From: Rutidosis leptorrhynchoides
Lineage: Eukaryota; Streptophyta; Magnoliopsida; Asterales; Asteraceae
Reading direction: 5' to 3'
Assembly (NCBI RefSeq): GCF_046630445.1
Contig: NC_092341.1
Coordinates: 8,927,501-8,991,500, forward strand
Length of the DNA stretch: 64,000 nt
Shown: positions 12,675-25,683 of the stretch, in pieces
How positions within the stretch are numbered: position 1 is the first letter of the stretch
Layout of the letters: each line of letters begins with the position of its first letter
Notes under the pieces: generated by a model
Told to the model about the DNA's origin: nothing
Seen by the model: only the letters and a program-made list of their open reading frames with translations
The model's database searches: none
Position numbers and translations under genes: made by a program

Positions 12675-14699
12675 CTAGGGATGATACTGATACCAGTAGG
12701 GATTCCATGCATAACCGTATGTGTTATAGAATGCTTCGGCTGGGTTATACGTAGGATACGGTGGTTGAATCTCTATAGACCAGGGAGGGAATACGGGCGA
12801 TTGAGTAGGAATATAGTTTCTACCTAGATGTTGGCAATAAGCTATGATTTGGTTTTGATGAACTTGCCAATCTTCAAATGCTCGATGTCTAGCATTTTCA
12901 TACTCTTGTGAAGCTATAAACCTTTGCATTTATGCCATTTCATTTCCCCCTCCTACATTACCTTGCTGTTGGTTTCTCTTAACCTGTGGATGTCTACCAT
13001 GGTATTGTATTGCGGCATTACTTCGCCTCTTCAAAACCTTCGCACCATGGTATACATTTAAACCTATTGTATTGTGGGGTTCTGGTTCTTCGACTAATAA
13101 TCCCCCCCGACTTATATCCACACCGAGATATTCAGCAATCAAAGTAATAAATATACCACCTCCTATTATGCTATGCGGTCTCATCCCCCTAACCATAGCT
13201 GATAAATAATAACCCACACAATAAGGTATACTTACAGCGCTTTGTGGGTCTCGAATACACATATGGTAAAACAAATCCTGTTCATTTACCTTTTCCTTAT
13301 TCTTACCTCTTTGTGTAATCAAATTAGCTAAAAACCTATGAATTACTCTTAACTCTGCTCTATCTATATCCAAATAAGAGTAATTTCCCCCTTTGAATCG
13401 GTGATGGCTAGTCATTTGACTCCATACACCATGCGTATCAAAATTTTCGTCTATCTTCCTACCGTTCAATATCAACCCTCTACAATCGGCAGATGCTAAC
13501 TCCTCAGGCGTATATATTCGTAAAGCCTGAGCCATGTCTAGTAAAGACATGTGGTGCATCGAACCTCCTAACAAAAATCTAATAAAAGATCGATCGGTTA
13601 AACTAGCTACCCGATCATTTAATTCTATACTACACAACAATTCTTCACACCATACTTTATATACAGGTCTACGCATGTTGAATAACCGTACCCAATCGTT
13701 AAAAGTAGAATTACCATACCTCTGTGCAAGTAATTCCCTAATTGGCCCGGCCAATTCTACAGCTTCTAATGGTCCCCATTCTATGACCCTAGGTACTTCA
13801 ACAGCTTTAGAATGAAGAGTATGCAAACCCCTTTGGTATTTAGGATAATCTATCCAAAGTCTGTCCAATCTCAGGTTCGGGTGCAAATCTTCCAAGTGCA
13901 TATTAGAAAATATCATGACTGGATGAGGTATATCTTGTTTGTAGTAGTTATCCACCTCCTGTTGTTCCGTATTCTCAGCAGGAGCATTGCGAGCTTGGGA
14001 TGAAGATTCACCCCTTTCAGTCTGCAAAACACATCAAACACAATTTTTGTGCATCCAAATATGCATTAGTGTCAGCAAAATCATCAATCAAAATAATTAC
14101 AATGACATGTTTAATTTATATCAAACTTAAGCTCATTTTCATATTTTCATCAAATCTACACTTTTTCAAATAAGCATATACGAAAATGTTCGCCAAGTTC
14201 ATAAGCATTCAACTCAAATAACATGTCAAAATAATCATCACTAGCAATTAAACAAGTTTCAAATGGCATTATCTCTCAAAAATCAAGTTCATGAATTTTA
14301 GACTTGAAAAAGTCCACTTTAATTCTCAAAATCATGTTTAGGCTCAAAGTTTGGATCATTTAACTACCTAAACATGTTACACTACTTAATTTAGCAACAA
14401 TTCATGACAAAAATCAGCCATAACCTGTTTATATCAAAAAGCCCCAAATTTGCTCAAGAACACAAACCCTAGATTACTCAAAATTTGAAGTTTAAGGCAT
14501 CTAATCATGTTAAATAGCATCAATCTAGGTTATACAAGCATAATACATAAGCAATTTAAACATAATTACACTAAAAAGCATCAAAATCAAATTGGGTATA
14601 AAATTGCTCAAGAACACTAATTTTCGGATTAAATGGTGTTTAGGTGTAGAAATTTACCGTTTTTCTTGAGTAATTCCTTGATAGCGTCCTTCTTAACAT
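12675..14699 (-). pseudogene. ATHILA ORF-1-like / env-position gene of B, probably spliced, one internal stop
   Basis: The main exon runs 14021-12675: 365 codons to a TAA at 12932-12930, then in frame a further 84 codons to 12675. The single TAA before an ATG looks like a CAA-to-TAA change. The central part (about 13830-13150) resembles the ATHILA ORF-1 family that lies 3' of pol in Athila elements. There is no ATG at the start of the long frame. Instead TTTTGCAG/ACTGAAAG gives a good acceptor at 14022. A short exon 14699-14658 with an ATG ends in ACG/GTAAAT. Joining the two keeps phase (42 nt), with an intron of 636 nt. I see no clear signal peptide or membrane segment, so an envelope role is by position only. 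Copy C has lost this gene. Confidence 0.65.
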
Positions 14700-14855
14700 G
14701 ATTTTAGTAAAAGATTTGATGATTAACGGTGAAAAATTGTGAATTTGGGAGTGTTTTCTCGGGTTTTTTCGCAGTATTTTCGCAGTTTATTTTTGTTTTT
14801 GTGGTGTGTGGACTGAGCTGATTACGTTTTTATTTTTTTCTGGGTTTTGGTCCCT

Positions 14856-14905
14856 CCGCGAGTCGCGGTGTTTGGCCCTTCAAACTCCGCGAGTCGCGGA
14901 GTTTG
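14856..14905. promoter_or_regulatory. Pair of palindromes upstream of env-position gene in B
   Basis: CCGCGAGTCGCGG at 14856-14868 and a perfect 25-bp palindrome with the same core at 14881-14905 have centres 31 bp apart. They lie about 155-205 bp upstream of the proposed first ATG (14699). They match the paired palindromes found in the LTR promoters, so an internal promoter is possible; no clear TATA box is seen. Confidence 0.75.
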
Positions 14906-15872
14906 TATTTTTTTTTTAACATCTTATACTAATTAAAACAATTAAGTAATTAATTTTAAAATTTTGTTTCCCTTGTTATTTAGGACGAGGTCGTTTCGGA
15001 TCGATGTCCTAGTCCGTCCTTCGACAAAATTTTAAAATTTGTCTTTTTGTAGCGATTGTTTTAAAAGCTTAGATTTTTTTAGTTTTTTAATGTTTTTGTC
15101 ATACTTTAATTCAATAAGATTAAAAATAATGATAATAAAAGTTCTCGTCCCTCCCTTGGGTAAAGCAATTTCGGTTCAATGACCTAGTCTTCAACTTACG
15201 ACGAATTTTAAAAATTATATTTTTAACTTAATGAGATAAAGTAAATTTTTGTTTTTAAATTCACACCAAACTTAAAATAAAAATACATAAAATTCAAAAT
15301 TAATATTAAAAATTCACACCAAACTTAAAATTTGAAATGCATAAAATTAAAAATTCTTATTTTAAAAATTAAAAATTCACATCAAACTTAATTTAAAAAT
15401 TCATATTATAAAATCACACCAAACTTATATTATATTTTTCAAATATTTACAATTTTAAATATATTGTTTTTACAAAGTTTACAATATTAATTTAAGATTT
15501 ATATATTAATTTTAAAAAAAATGGTAAAAATAAAATTAAAAATCTTTTTGGCTTTTTATCCCACTTTAATCAATCAAATATTATCAAAAATATGTGCCCC
15601 TCTTTTCGGTAAAGTAATTTCGGTTCCATAACCTAATTTAACTCATGACGAATTTTTGAAATATTTTGGGTTGATTGATTAAAGATATTTATACCTTAAG
15701 AATAAACGTTAAATTTCGCAGTGATGTAATAAATTTTTGTATGATATCAATAATTTCGGTCGCCAAACCTAATTTTATTCAATACCAATTTAATACTTTA
15801 TAGCGAACAAATTAGCGTTTATTATCAAAAGGTTAAAAATAAAAATAAAAATAAAAAACTGTACAGACTTAC
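14906..15872 (-). other. Non-coding region between zinc-knuckle ORF and env-position gene of B
   Basis: AT-rich, no ORF. It contains four copies of a motif that on the minus strand reads roughly TAGGT-N6-ACCGAAAT (at about 14994-15012, 15167-15188, 15617-15640 and 15752-15773) and repeats of AAGTTTGGTGTGAATTTTTAA. A perfect splice donor CAG/GTAAGT lies at its upstream edge (exon side 15877-15873). Confidence 0.6.
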
Positions 15873-15907
15873 CTGTGAGATATTATTCTTAGTTATATGA
15901 TCTATCT

Positions 15908-16304
15908 CATTCATAAGATAGTCGGTTTAATTGGTTTTCCATGGCTACATAGGCGTAACCTCGAGCATTCAGTGTTTTTTCTTCTAAACATATGAACGGT
16001 CCGTCTCTGCATAAAGTAACAAATTCGGTATTTGAATAGGTTTGATTATTTGAACATTTACCTCCATGTGACCATTTTCCGCATTTGTGACATCTTTCAA
16101 GGTGTCGTGCTCTTCTTTTCGCTGCGAATTTTGATTTTCCTTTACCAAATTGTAACTTATTATCTTCGCTCTGGATTCTTTTCTTACTCCGTCCAATCTT
16201 TCTCTGATTACTGATACTATTTCACTCGGTAGTGTGTCATTATTACGTTTAGTGATCAAAGCGTGTAGCATTAGACCATGGTTTAGTTCACAGGCAGTCT
16301 TCAT
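15908..16304 (-). pseudogene. Small zinc-knuckle ORF of B, frameshifted
   Basis: It starts at ATG 16304 with the same residues as the intact ORF of C (38334-38750). After the KESR motif one base is missing near 16167 relative to C, so the frame runs on in the wrong register and stops at 15984. The zinc-knuckle coding sequence is still present in the other frame (near 16090). C shows the ancestral state. Confidence 0.8.
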
Positions 16305-16469
16305 TTCCTAAAAAAAAATAAAAATTCAGAATGGGGGGAGAAGACTAGTTCTTTAGGGTCTGCTAGGGAAAGACCATTCGGGTTCCATTTTCGAGAACTA
16401 CACGAAAACAGATAATCTAACTCTAACAGAAATACATATTATCCTTTAAAGACTTGATTCTCCCCACAC

Positions 16470-19400
16470 TTAGTTAGCTGTGGTATCCAAATTGTGATTA
16501 ACTTCATTGTCGAATTCCATCGGACTATCTATGTAGTGTTTAACTCTGTGACCATTAACTTTAAATTCAATCCCATTTGAATTAATTAATTCGATCGTTC
16601 CGTATGGGAAAACACTTTTGACTATGAATGGTCCAGACCATCTTGATTTCAATTTTCCAGGAAATAGCTTGAATCGTGAATTGAAAAGAAGAACTCTGTC
16701 TCCTTCTTTGAATTCTTTTAAACTTCTGATTCTTTTATCATGCCATTTCTTCGTTCTTTCTTTATAGATTAACGAATTTTTGTATGGTTCATGTCTTAAT
16801 TCTTCTAATTCGTTTAGTTGACTTAACCGTAGACGTCCAGCTTCATGTATATCAAGATTACATGTCTTCAAAGTCCAAAATGCTTTGTGTTCAATTTCTA
16901 CTGGAAGATGACATGCTTTTCCATAAACAAGTCTAAAATGTGTGGTTTCCATTGGAGTTTTGTAGGCTGTTCTAAAAGCCCAGAGTGCATCCTCCAATTT
17001 AATGGACCATTCCTTCGGATTTGATCCTACGGTTTTCTCTAGAATACATTTTAAAGCTCGGTTGGTATTTTTAACTTGTCCACTTGTTTGTGGATGATAT
17101 GCGGTGTAGATTTTATGAGTTACTCCATATCTTTTAAGAACTTTCTCAAGTTGATTATTACTGAAATGAGTACCCCGATCACTTATTAAAGCTTTCGGTG
17201 TTCCAAACCTTGCAAAAAGACGTTTTAAAAAGTTGACTACAACTCGTGCATCATTAGTTGGGAGAGCTTGTGCTTCCGCCCATTTAGATACATAATCAAT
17301 GGCTACGAGAATATAGAGATTATTATGAGATTTTGGAAATGGACCCATAAAGTCAATACCCCAAATGTCAAATACTTCACATACTTGTATGACATTTTGT
17401 GGTATTTCATCACGTTGACTTATTTTTCCGGCACTTTAACATGCATCACAGGATTTGCAAAGAAGGTGTGCGTCTTTGTAAATTGTAGGCCAATAGAATC
17501 CAGCATCGTAAACTTTTTTTGCTGTTAGTTGAGGCCCATAATGCCCTTCTGTTGGTCCTGTGTAACAATGGTTTAAAATTTTACTAGCTTCATCTCCAAA
17601 TACACATCGGCGTATTATTTCATCGGGATAACTTTTAAACAGATGTGGATCTTCCCAAAAATAGTGTTTTATATCACTGAAGAATTTCTTTCGTTTTTGG
17701 TACGATAATCCTTTTTCAAGGAATCCACATACTAAATAGTTTGCATAGTTTGCAAACCATGGAATTTCATTATAATCTATCTTCAATAGATATTCATCAG
17801 GAAAGTTGTCTTATATGGCCGATTCATTTAGAACTTCTAATTCGGGATTTTCAAGACGAGAAAGATGATCAGCGGCTAGATTTTCTGCTCCTCTTTTATC
17901 TCGGATTTCAATATCGAACTCTTGTAAGAGTAAGATCCAACGGATTAATCTTGGTTTAGCATCTTGTTTCGAAAATAGGTATCTAAGAGCAGAATGGTCG
18001 GTATAGACCACCGTTTTTGCTAGAACGAGATATGAACGAAATTGGTCAAAAGCAAAGACAATAGCAAGGAGTTCTTTTTCAGTAGTTGTGTAATTCGTTT
18101 GTGCTCCTTGTAACGTCTTACTAGCATAATATATAGGTTGAAATCTTTTTTCAATCCTTTGTCCTAAAACGGCTCCCATTGGAAAATCACTTGCATCGCA
18201 CATTAATTCAAACGGTAGATTCCAATTTGGTGTTATCATGATCGGCGCATTAGTGAGTTTCTCTTTAAGAATATTAAAAGATTTGATACATTCATCTGAA
18301 AAGATGAATAGAGCATCCTTTTCTAGGAGTTTATTCATAGGAGTGGCAATTTTAGAAAAATCTTTTATGAAACGTCGGTAAAAACCGGCATGCCCTAGAA
18401 AACTCCTAACTCCTCTAACATTGGTGGGATGTGAAAGTTTAGCAATTACATCTACTTTAGCTCTATCCACTTCAATTCCTTCTTTTGAAATTTTATGACC
18501 AAGAACGATGCCTTCTTTAACCATAAAATGGCATTTCTCCCAATTAAGTACTAGATTTGATTGTTCGCATCTAATAAGCATTCGTTCCAGATTAACTAGA
18601 CATGATTCAAATGTATCACCGAAGACTGAAAAATCATCCATGAAAACTTCCATGCATTCTTCTATCATGTCGTGAAAAATCGCCATCATACACCTTTGAA
18701 AGGTTGCAGGGGCGTTGCAAAGTCCAAATGGCATGCGTTTGTAAGCAAAAGTACCATAAGGGCACGTGAATGTGGTTTTCTCTTGATCTTCGGGTGCTAT
18801 TGGAATTTGAAAATATCCGGAAAATCCATCTAGAAAACAATAGTAACTATTTCCGGCTAATCTTTCCAACATTTGATCAATGAAAGGTAAGGGAAAGTGA
18901 TCTTTTCTGGTGGCGTCATTTAATTTTTTATAATCAATACATACACGCCATCCTATTACAGTCCTAGTAGGAATAAGCTCATTTTTCTCATTTGTAATGA
19001 CAGTCATGCCACCCTTCTTAGGCACGCATTGAACTGGGCTTACCCATGGGCTATCAGAAATGGGATAAATTAAATCTGCATCTAGCAGTTTAATAATTTC
19101 TTTTTTAACTACATCTTGCATATTCGGATTTAGTCTTCGTTGGCGTTGCACATACGTTTTATGACCTTCTTCCATAAGGATTTTATGTGTGCAATACGAA
19201 GGACTTATTCCTTTAATATCATGAATCTTCCATGCAATGGCTTGTTTATGAGCTTTCAACACAGAAATGAGTTGTGATTTCTCATTTTCAGTAAGAGAAG
19301 ACGATATTATTATAGGTAATTCAGATTCACCATGTAAATAAGCGTATTCCAAATGGTTTGGAAGTGGCTTTAACTCTAATTTCGGTGGTTCTTATATCGA

Positions 19401-22070
19401 TGATTTATATCGATATCTGTCTTCTTCTTTTAGCATTTGAATTTCTTCTGTTGTTAGTCCATATCCATTAGCTATAAGTGTAGCTAACATTTCAGCTTCA
19501 TCAATTTGTTCAGTTCCTTCTCCTAAAGAACATTCTCCTGTTCCTTGTAATTCTGGAAATTCTTCTAACAATTCTGCATGTGAATCTATAGTTTGAATAT
19601 AATAACATGTATCATTTGAAGATTGCGGTTGTTGCATTGCTCTATCAACTGAAAAGGTAACACTCTCGTCCTCTATACTTAGGGTCAGTTTCTTACCAAA
19701 CACGTCTATCATTGCTTTAGCCTTGTTTAAGAATGGTCTTCCTAATATGAGAGGAACTTGAGAATCTTCTTCCATGTCCAGAACAACAAAATCTACTGGA
19801 AATACTAAAGTACCAACTTTAACTAGCATGTTCTCCATTATCCCTCTAGGATATTTTATTGATCTATCGGCTAGTTGTATGCTTATTCTTGTTGGTTTCA
19901 ATTCTCCAAGGTCTAGTTTAGCGTATAATGAATACGGCATTAGATTTATACTAGCACCTAAGTCTGCCAATGCTTCTATTCAACTAAGACTACCCAGAAA
20001 ATATGGAATTGTGAAACTTCCTGGATCAGATAGTTTTTCTGGTATCTTATTCAACAGCACTGCTGAACAATTAGCATTCATAGTAACAGCCGAGAGTTCT
20101 TCTATTTTCTTTCTATTCGTGATCAGATCTTTCAAGAATTTAGCATATCTAGGCATTCCTGAAATCACATCAATGAAAGGAAGATTTACATTTATCTGTT
20201 TAAACATATCCAAGAATTTGGATTGCTCGGCTTCAAGTTTCTCTTTCTTCATTTTACTCGGGTAAGGCAGTGGTGGTTGGTATGGTTTAACATAAGGTTT
20301 AGCCTTAACTGTGTTATCTTCATTAACCTTCTCAACTACCGGTTCTTTTTCCTTATCTTGATCAGGTTGTGGTTCTTGTGGAGTAGGAATAGCTTCATCA
20401 GAAGTTACAGGCATTTCAGGTGATTTAAGTGTTGTACCACTTCTTGTGGTAATAGCTTTAGCTGTTTCATTCTGGGGGTTAGCATTTGTATCACTAGGTA
20501 AACTTCCCGGTTTTCTTTCACCTATTAACCTTGCTAGGTTACTTACTTCTTGTTCCAAATTTTGAATAGAAGCTTGTTGATTTCTAGATGCTTGAGCATT
20601 TTGTTCATTGGTTTGTTTTTGAGATGTGAAAAACTGCGTTTGAGTTTCAACTAGCTTCGTCATCATATCTTCTAAATTCGGCTTTTTATCATCGGGTTGT
20701 GGTGGTTTGTTTTGAAAATTAGGTCTTTGCTGGTTGTAAGTATTGTTAGATACTTGTTGATTGCTAGGACCTTGTTGGTTGTTGTATGGAATATTTCAGT
20801 TATAGTTCTGATTTTGATTGTAAATAGGTCTTGGCGGTTGATAATTATTCTGATAATTATTTCCAGGTCTTTGGTTTATGTATGAAATATTCTCTCTTTG
20901 TTCCATTATTAATTCAATACTGAGACAATCTTTTGTCAAATGTGGTCCTCCACACTGCTCACAACTAATTCGTATTGAGTGAATATCCTTAGTCATCTTT
21001 TCCATTCGTCTCTCGACAGCATCTATCTTTGCGGAAATGGAATCTAATTCATGGCTAGAATCGGCTCTAGCTGCTTTAGATGATCTAACGATATCTTTTT
21101 CTTGGTGCCACTCATGTGAGTGGGAAGCAGTGTTATCAATAATTTTATAAGCATCAGTTTCGGTTTTCTTCATAATGGAACCACCAGCTGCTATATCTAT
21201 GTCTTTCCTTGTAGTGATGTCGCATCCTTGGTAGAATATTTGTACTATTTGACAGGTGTCTAAACCATGTTGCGGACATCCTCTTAATAACTTTCCAAAT
21301 CTTGTCCACGCCTCATATAGAGTTTCATTTGGCTTCTGTGTGAACGTAACAATTTCTCCTTGAAGTCTTACGGCTTTAGATGCAGGAAAGAATTGTTTAA
21401 GAAATTTTTCAACTAAAACGTCCCATGTATCAATCGCCCCTTCAGGTAACGATTCCAACCAATCTTTGGCTTCTCCCTTTAAAGTTCAGGGAAATAACAT
21501 GAGATATATCTGTTCATCCTCCACTTCTCGGATTTTAAATAGAGTGCAGATCCTATTAAAGGTACGAAGATGTTCATTTGGATCTTCCTTCGGTGCACCA
21601 CTAAATTGGCATTGATTAGTCACCATGTGTAGAATTTGTCCTTTGATTTTATAATCTGGCGCATTAATGTCTGGATGAGTAATTGCGTGACCTTGGCCAG
21701 TACGTTTAGCTCTCATTCGGTCTTCCATACTTAAAGGTTCCAGATTCTCCATAATTGAATTTGTTGAATCGGAATCACTAGAGGATTCTAATTTAATGGT
21801 TCGTTCCTCAACAATCTCTGTTTGAATGATTGGTGGTTCTGGAGGAAAGTTTAGTGGTTCAGGATCTATGAATCGTCCCTGAATATTCTCCGGATTCTCA
21901 ATTGTGAGGTCGGGTTCAAAAAATGGATTATCGGAAATTTGAACTGGAGTACTTGGTCGACTGGATGATGATTCTAAAGAAAAATCAACGGCGGTAATAT
22001 TTGCTAAATGTCTTGATCTAGTTACAGGTGGTGAACGTACAAAAGGTGGTGAACGTCTTGCTCGGTGCAT
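16470..22070 (-). pseudogene. gag-pol of Athila-type B, six internal stops
   Basis: A 5601-bp frame from ATG 22070 to TAA 16470, the same length as in C. In order it has: gag capsid-like domain (~21640-21300), zinc knuckle (~20965), aspartic protease with the DLGAS signature (~19960), RT with [15 protein letters not shown] and FMDDFSVFG (~18740-18625), RNase H (CDASDF near 18190), integrase HHCC finger (~17575-17440) and core (17320-17060). Stops are at 21488-21486, 20798-20796, 19982-19980, 19394-19392, 17813-17811 and 17438-17436; no frameshift was needed to follow the protein. The third acidic residue of the integrase DDE triad is lysine here (codon 17072-17070), where C has glutamate. B therefore cannot be autonomous. 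Confidence 0.93.
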
Positions 22071-23666
22071 TCACTGAATATCCTATTAGTTTTTAAAAGG
22101 GAAAGAAAAATTATATAAGTTATCCAATTAATAGACTTTTCTGATTTTGCCCACGTTTCGAATAGCCAAAAGATGCAGCAGAGGGGCAGGATTCGTTTGG
22201 TCTCAATATAATTGAGGACTGTTTGGCTCCAATAACCCGGTCCACGTACAAATCCAACTATTACTACGAACCAGAAAATTTTGATGTCTATCAATTTAAC
22301 CACTTAAAATAAATTTTTGTAATTTTAAGAATTTTAGATAAGAAGTAGAATAAAAATCTATGTCCTAAAAACTAGAATGACGAGAAATAAGAAAGAAAAA
22401 GAGCGTGTCGGAAAAAGATCGAAAAATAAAAATAAGAAAGAAAAAGAGTGACTTATAGAACTTAAAAACACTCGACTAACCCAACCTTATTACTATCACT
22501 AACTTAAAATTATAATCGCAAATTGAGATTACTAATTGGAATGATAATTGATACATAGGTAAAAGGCGTCGAAAAATAAAAATAAGAAAGTAGCGCGTTG
22601 AAACTTAAAAAGGCACTAAAAACTAAAAATTAAAAAGTTGCTTCTAAAAATATTAAAGCTTACAAGTAAAACTATATTCCAAATGGCAATAACTTAAAAA
22701 GAAACTAAAACTTAAAAAGGCGTCGCAAAATTCTAAAGCACCTAAATCTTAGTCTAAAGAAAAAGCACTTAAGGGATTTTACGGCAAGGCCTAAAAATCT
22801 AGAAATAAAAATAACTATGGCAAAAACTATATCTTAAAACTAAATACGAGCGAAAAATACAAATATTACGCTAAAACTATTAAAAAGGGACAAAATATAA
22901 AAATATATAAAAAGTTGTAAAAATTACAATTTTTATAAAAATATTATTTTTATAAAAATATTATTTTTATATAATTTATTTTATTAAAATATTAATTTTA
23001 TATTTTAATTAAACTAATTTAACTAAAATACAATTTAATTTAAAAACTTAAAACTAATTATAATAATAAATAAGTAATTAGGGTTAATAATAATAAATAA
23101 ATAATAATAAATAAATAATAATTACCCTGTATTTAATGCTGATTAGGGTTTCTGTCGGCGTGTCAGAGTGTCTCCGCGAGTTGCGGTATTCGAAGCTGCA
23201 AACTCCGCGAGTCGTGGGGTTCCAAAATTCAACTCAGGTACAGGATTTAATTCGACATTTTTTTTATATATTCTGTTTTATATTTTCTGTTTAAATAAAA
23301 ATATTTATATAATTAAAACTTATATTTAAAAACTAAAATAAAAATAGAACTACTTTATAATTTTAAAAATATCTTAAAAATAGATTTATATATATATTAA
23401 ATTTTTTTTTTTGGTTTTTTTTTATGTTTTAAATAAAAATATTTAAATAAAACTTATATTTTTATAAAATAAAAATAAAGAAACTTTATAAAACTTAAAT
23501 ATTTAACAAAATCTTAAAAAAATATATATAAATTTTTTGTTTTCTTTTTATATTTTCGAATAATTAAAAACGTATTTTTACAAAAGTGAATTTTAATAAA
23601 AGTAAACTAAAAATAAAAATCTTTTTTTTTATTTAGCGTTGCGCTTCCGGCTTTTAAGTTTGATTG
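22071..23666 (-). other. Untranslated leader of element B
   Basis: AT-rich leader between primer site and gag. A paired palindrome (23174-23217) lies about 450 bp after the primer site. It is homologous to the leaders of A and C with several indels. No gene is seen. Confidence 0.75.
23174..23217. promoter_or_regulatory. Pair of CCGCGASTCGCGG-type palindromes in B leader, slightly decayed
   Basis: CCGCGAGTTGCGG at 23174-23186 and CCGCGAGTCGTGG at 23205-23217, centres 31 bp apart. Each carries one C-to-T-type difference from the perfect palindrome. The homologous site in A holds CATGCGATCGCATG instead. Confidence 0.75.
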
Positions 23667-23684
23667 TCCCCGGCAGCGGCGCCA
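23667..23684 (-). other. Primer binding site of B, tRNA-Asp type
   Basis: TGGCGCCGCTGCCGGGGA on the minus strand, separated from the LTR by ten bases (seven or eight in C and A). Confidence 0.92.
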
Positions 23685-23694
23685 AAAATATACT

Positions 23695-25683
23695 TGATGT
23701 CGTGCGAGGTGTATATAAAATAGCTTTTTATTTTACAAGGAAATACTATTAAATACGATACAATTTTACACAAGATATTTATTTATTTATAGAATGGATA
23801 TACTTAAACGTTGCTACAACACTTATAGGCAGTGTACCTAATCGTACAGTAGTGTAGTTTTTAGTAAGTCCGGTTCGTTCCACAGGGAAAATCTTTAAAC
23901 AAAGCTTAACGCTATATTAGTTTACTTTTATAAAAATACAAATATATATATAAGTAATATTATTATTATAAAGGGGGGTTTTTACCGTTTAATGACCGGT
24001 TTGTCGATTTTAAAACTTTAGTCGCAGTTAAAACCAAATGTAAAATAATAAATAAATACAAGACTTAATTTAAAGCGTAAAGTAATTAACGATAATGAAA
24101 TTGCGATAAATGAAAGTGCGATAAAATAAACTTGCGATAATTAAAAAGTACGATAATTAAAAGTGCAATTAAATACAATAACAATAAAAATGCGATAATT
24201 AGAAGTGCAATTAAATATAAAATAAAGGAAATTAAATATGAAATAAAAGAATTATGCTTATTTAAACTTCCGTAATCATGATGTTTGACGTGTTGATTTT
24301 AGTTTTATGCCCATGGGTTAGTTGTCCTTCGTCCTGGATTATTTAATATGTCCGTCTGGTTTTTGTCCATAACAGTCCATCAGTCATAAATATAAAGTGC
24401 GAGTGTCCTCGTCAAATTATCCTTATACCCGAAGTTAAATATTCCAACTAATTGGGGACTTAAACTGTAACAAGATTTTAATACTTTGTTTAATAATTAC
24501 ACCAGGATGTCGACTGAGTGTAACCCAAGGTTTTAATACTTTGTTAACAATTATGCCAAGTGTCCTTGTACATAATTTCACCCATGTTTTAATTATTCTA
24601 GTGGCTATTAATCCATTCCCGTGTCCGGTTAAATGAACGATTATTCGTACATATAAATACCCCGCCCATCGTGTCCGATCGAGTGTATATGGTTATTTAT
24701 AGGGATGTCCAATTGTAAATCTTTATATTAACATTAACAAACTATCATTTAGTTAAACAAATATAAAGCCCATTAATAGCCCATAGTCTAATTTCCACAA
24801 GTGTCGTTCTTTTGTCCAAACCCCAATTATGGTACAAAACTCAATTACCCAATTTTAGTAATTAGCCCAACATCATGATTACTTCGTTTTAAATAAGCAT
24901 AATAATAACTTAGCTACGAGACATTAAATTAAAAAGGTTGAACATAACTTACAATGATTAAAAATAGCGTAGCGTTACACGGACAGAATTTCGACTTACA
25001 CCCTTACAACATTCGCTAACATACCCTTATTATTAGAATTAAAATTAAAATTAAAATATAAATTATAAATATAAAAATTACGTATATAGATATAGAGAGA
25101 TTGATATATTGGATTTTTTTTACGATCAAAATGCGCAAGCTTTATAGGCAGTTTCAACATTTGGGGCTCCGCGACTCGCGGCAATTTTTGCCTTCAAACT
25201 CCGCGAGTATCGGAGTTTGATTTTCCAGCTCACCAACTTTGGAGTCTTTCTTTGCCGACGAATTTTTAATATATTATAATATTTAAATAATTATAAGAAT
25301 TATTTAAATATTATATTATATTTATGTGCATAGTTGACTCGTAATTTTTAGTCCGTTGCGTCGAGCGTTGAGAGTTGACTCTGGTCCCGGTTCCGGATTT
25401 TTGAACGTCCTTGCGTACAATTTAATATCTTGTACTTTGCGTTTTGAATCTTGTACTCTTGTAATTTCGAGACCTTTCTTATCAATAATTGGAACCTCTT
25501 TGATTGTATTTTGTACTTTTGAGCTTTTTGGTCGTTTGCGTCTTCAATTCGTCGAATCTGTCTTTTGTCTTCACCTTTTAATATTTAAACGAATATCACT
25601 TGTAAATAGAACAATTGCAACTAAAAGCTTGTCTTTCTTGAGGAATAATGCTATGAAATATATGTTCGTTTTTAGCATTATCA
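23695..25683 (-). repeat. 5' LTR of element B
   Basis: 1989 bp, TG...CA, near-identical to the 3' LTR at 8603-10596. The promoter has TATAAAG at 25146-25140 (minus) and palindromes centred at 25175 and 25207, again 32 bp apart. It ends against the AATAC duplication. Confidence 0.95.

Larger units (their letters stand above)
8603..25683 (-). mobile_element. Athila-type Ty3/gypsy element B, full length, nested in LTR of A
   Basis: This is a complete 17,081-bp element flanked by the 5-bp duplication AATAC (8598-8602 and 25684-25688). On the minus strand it has 5' LTR 25683-23695, primer site 23684-23667, leader, gag-pol 22070-16470, small zinc-knuckle ORF relic ~16304-15908, env-position ORF 14699-12675, PPT 10614-10597 and 3' LTR 10596-8603. 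By eye the LTRs differ at roughly 25 positions in 1.99 kb, so the insertion is fairly young. The genes carry six or more breaks, which suggests it was copied by enzymes supplied from elsewhere. Confidence 0.95.
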
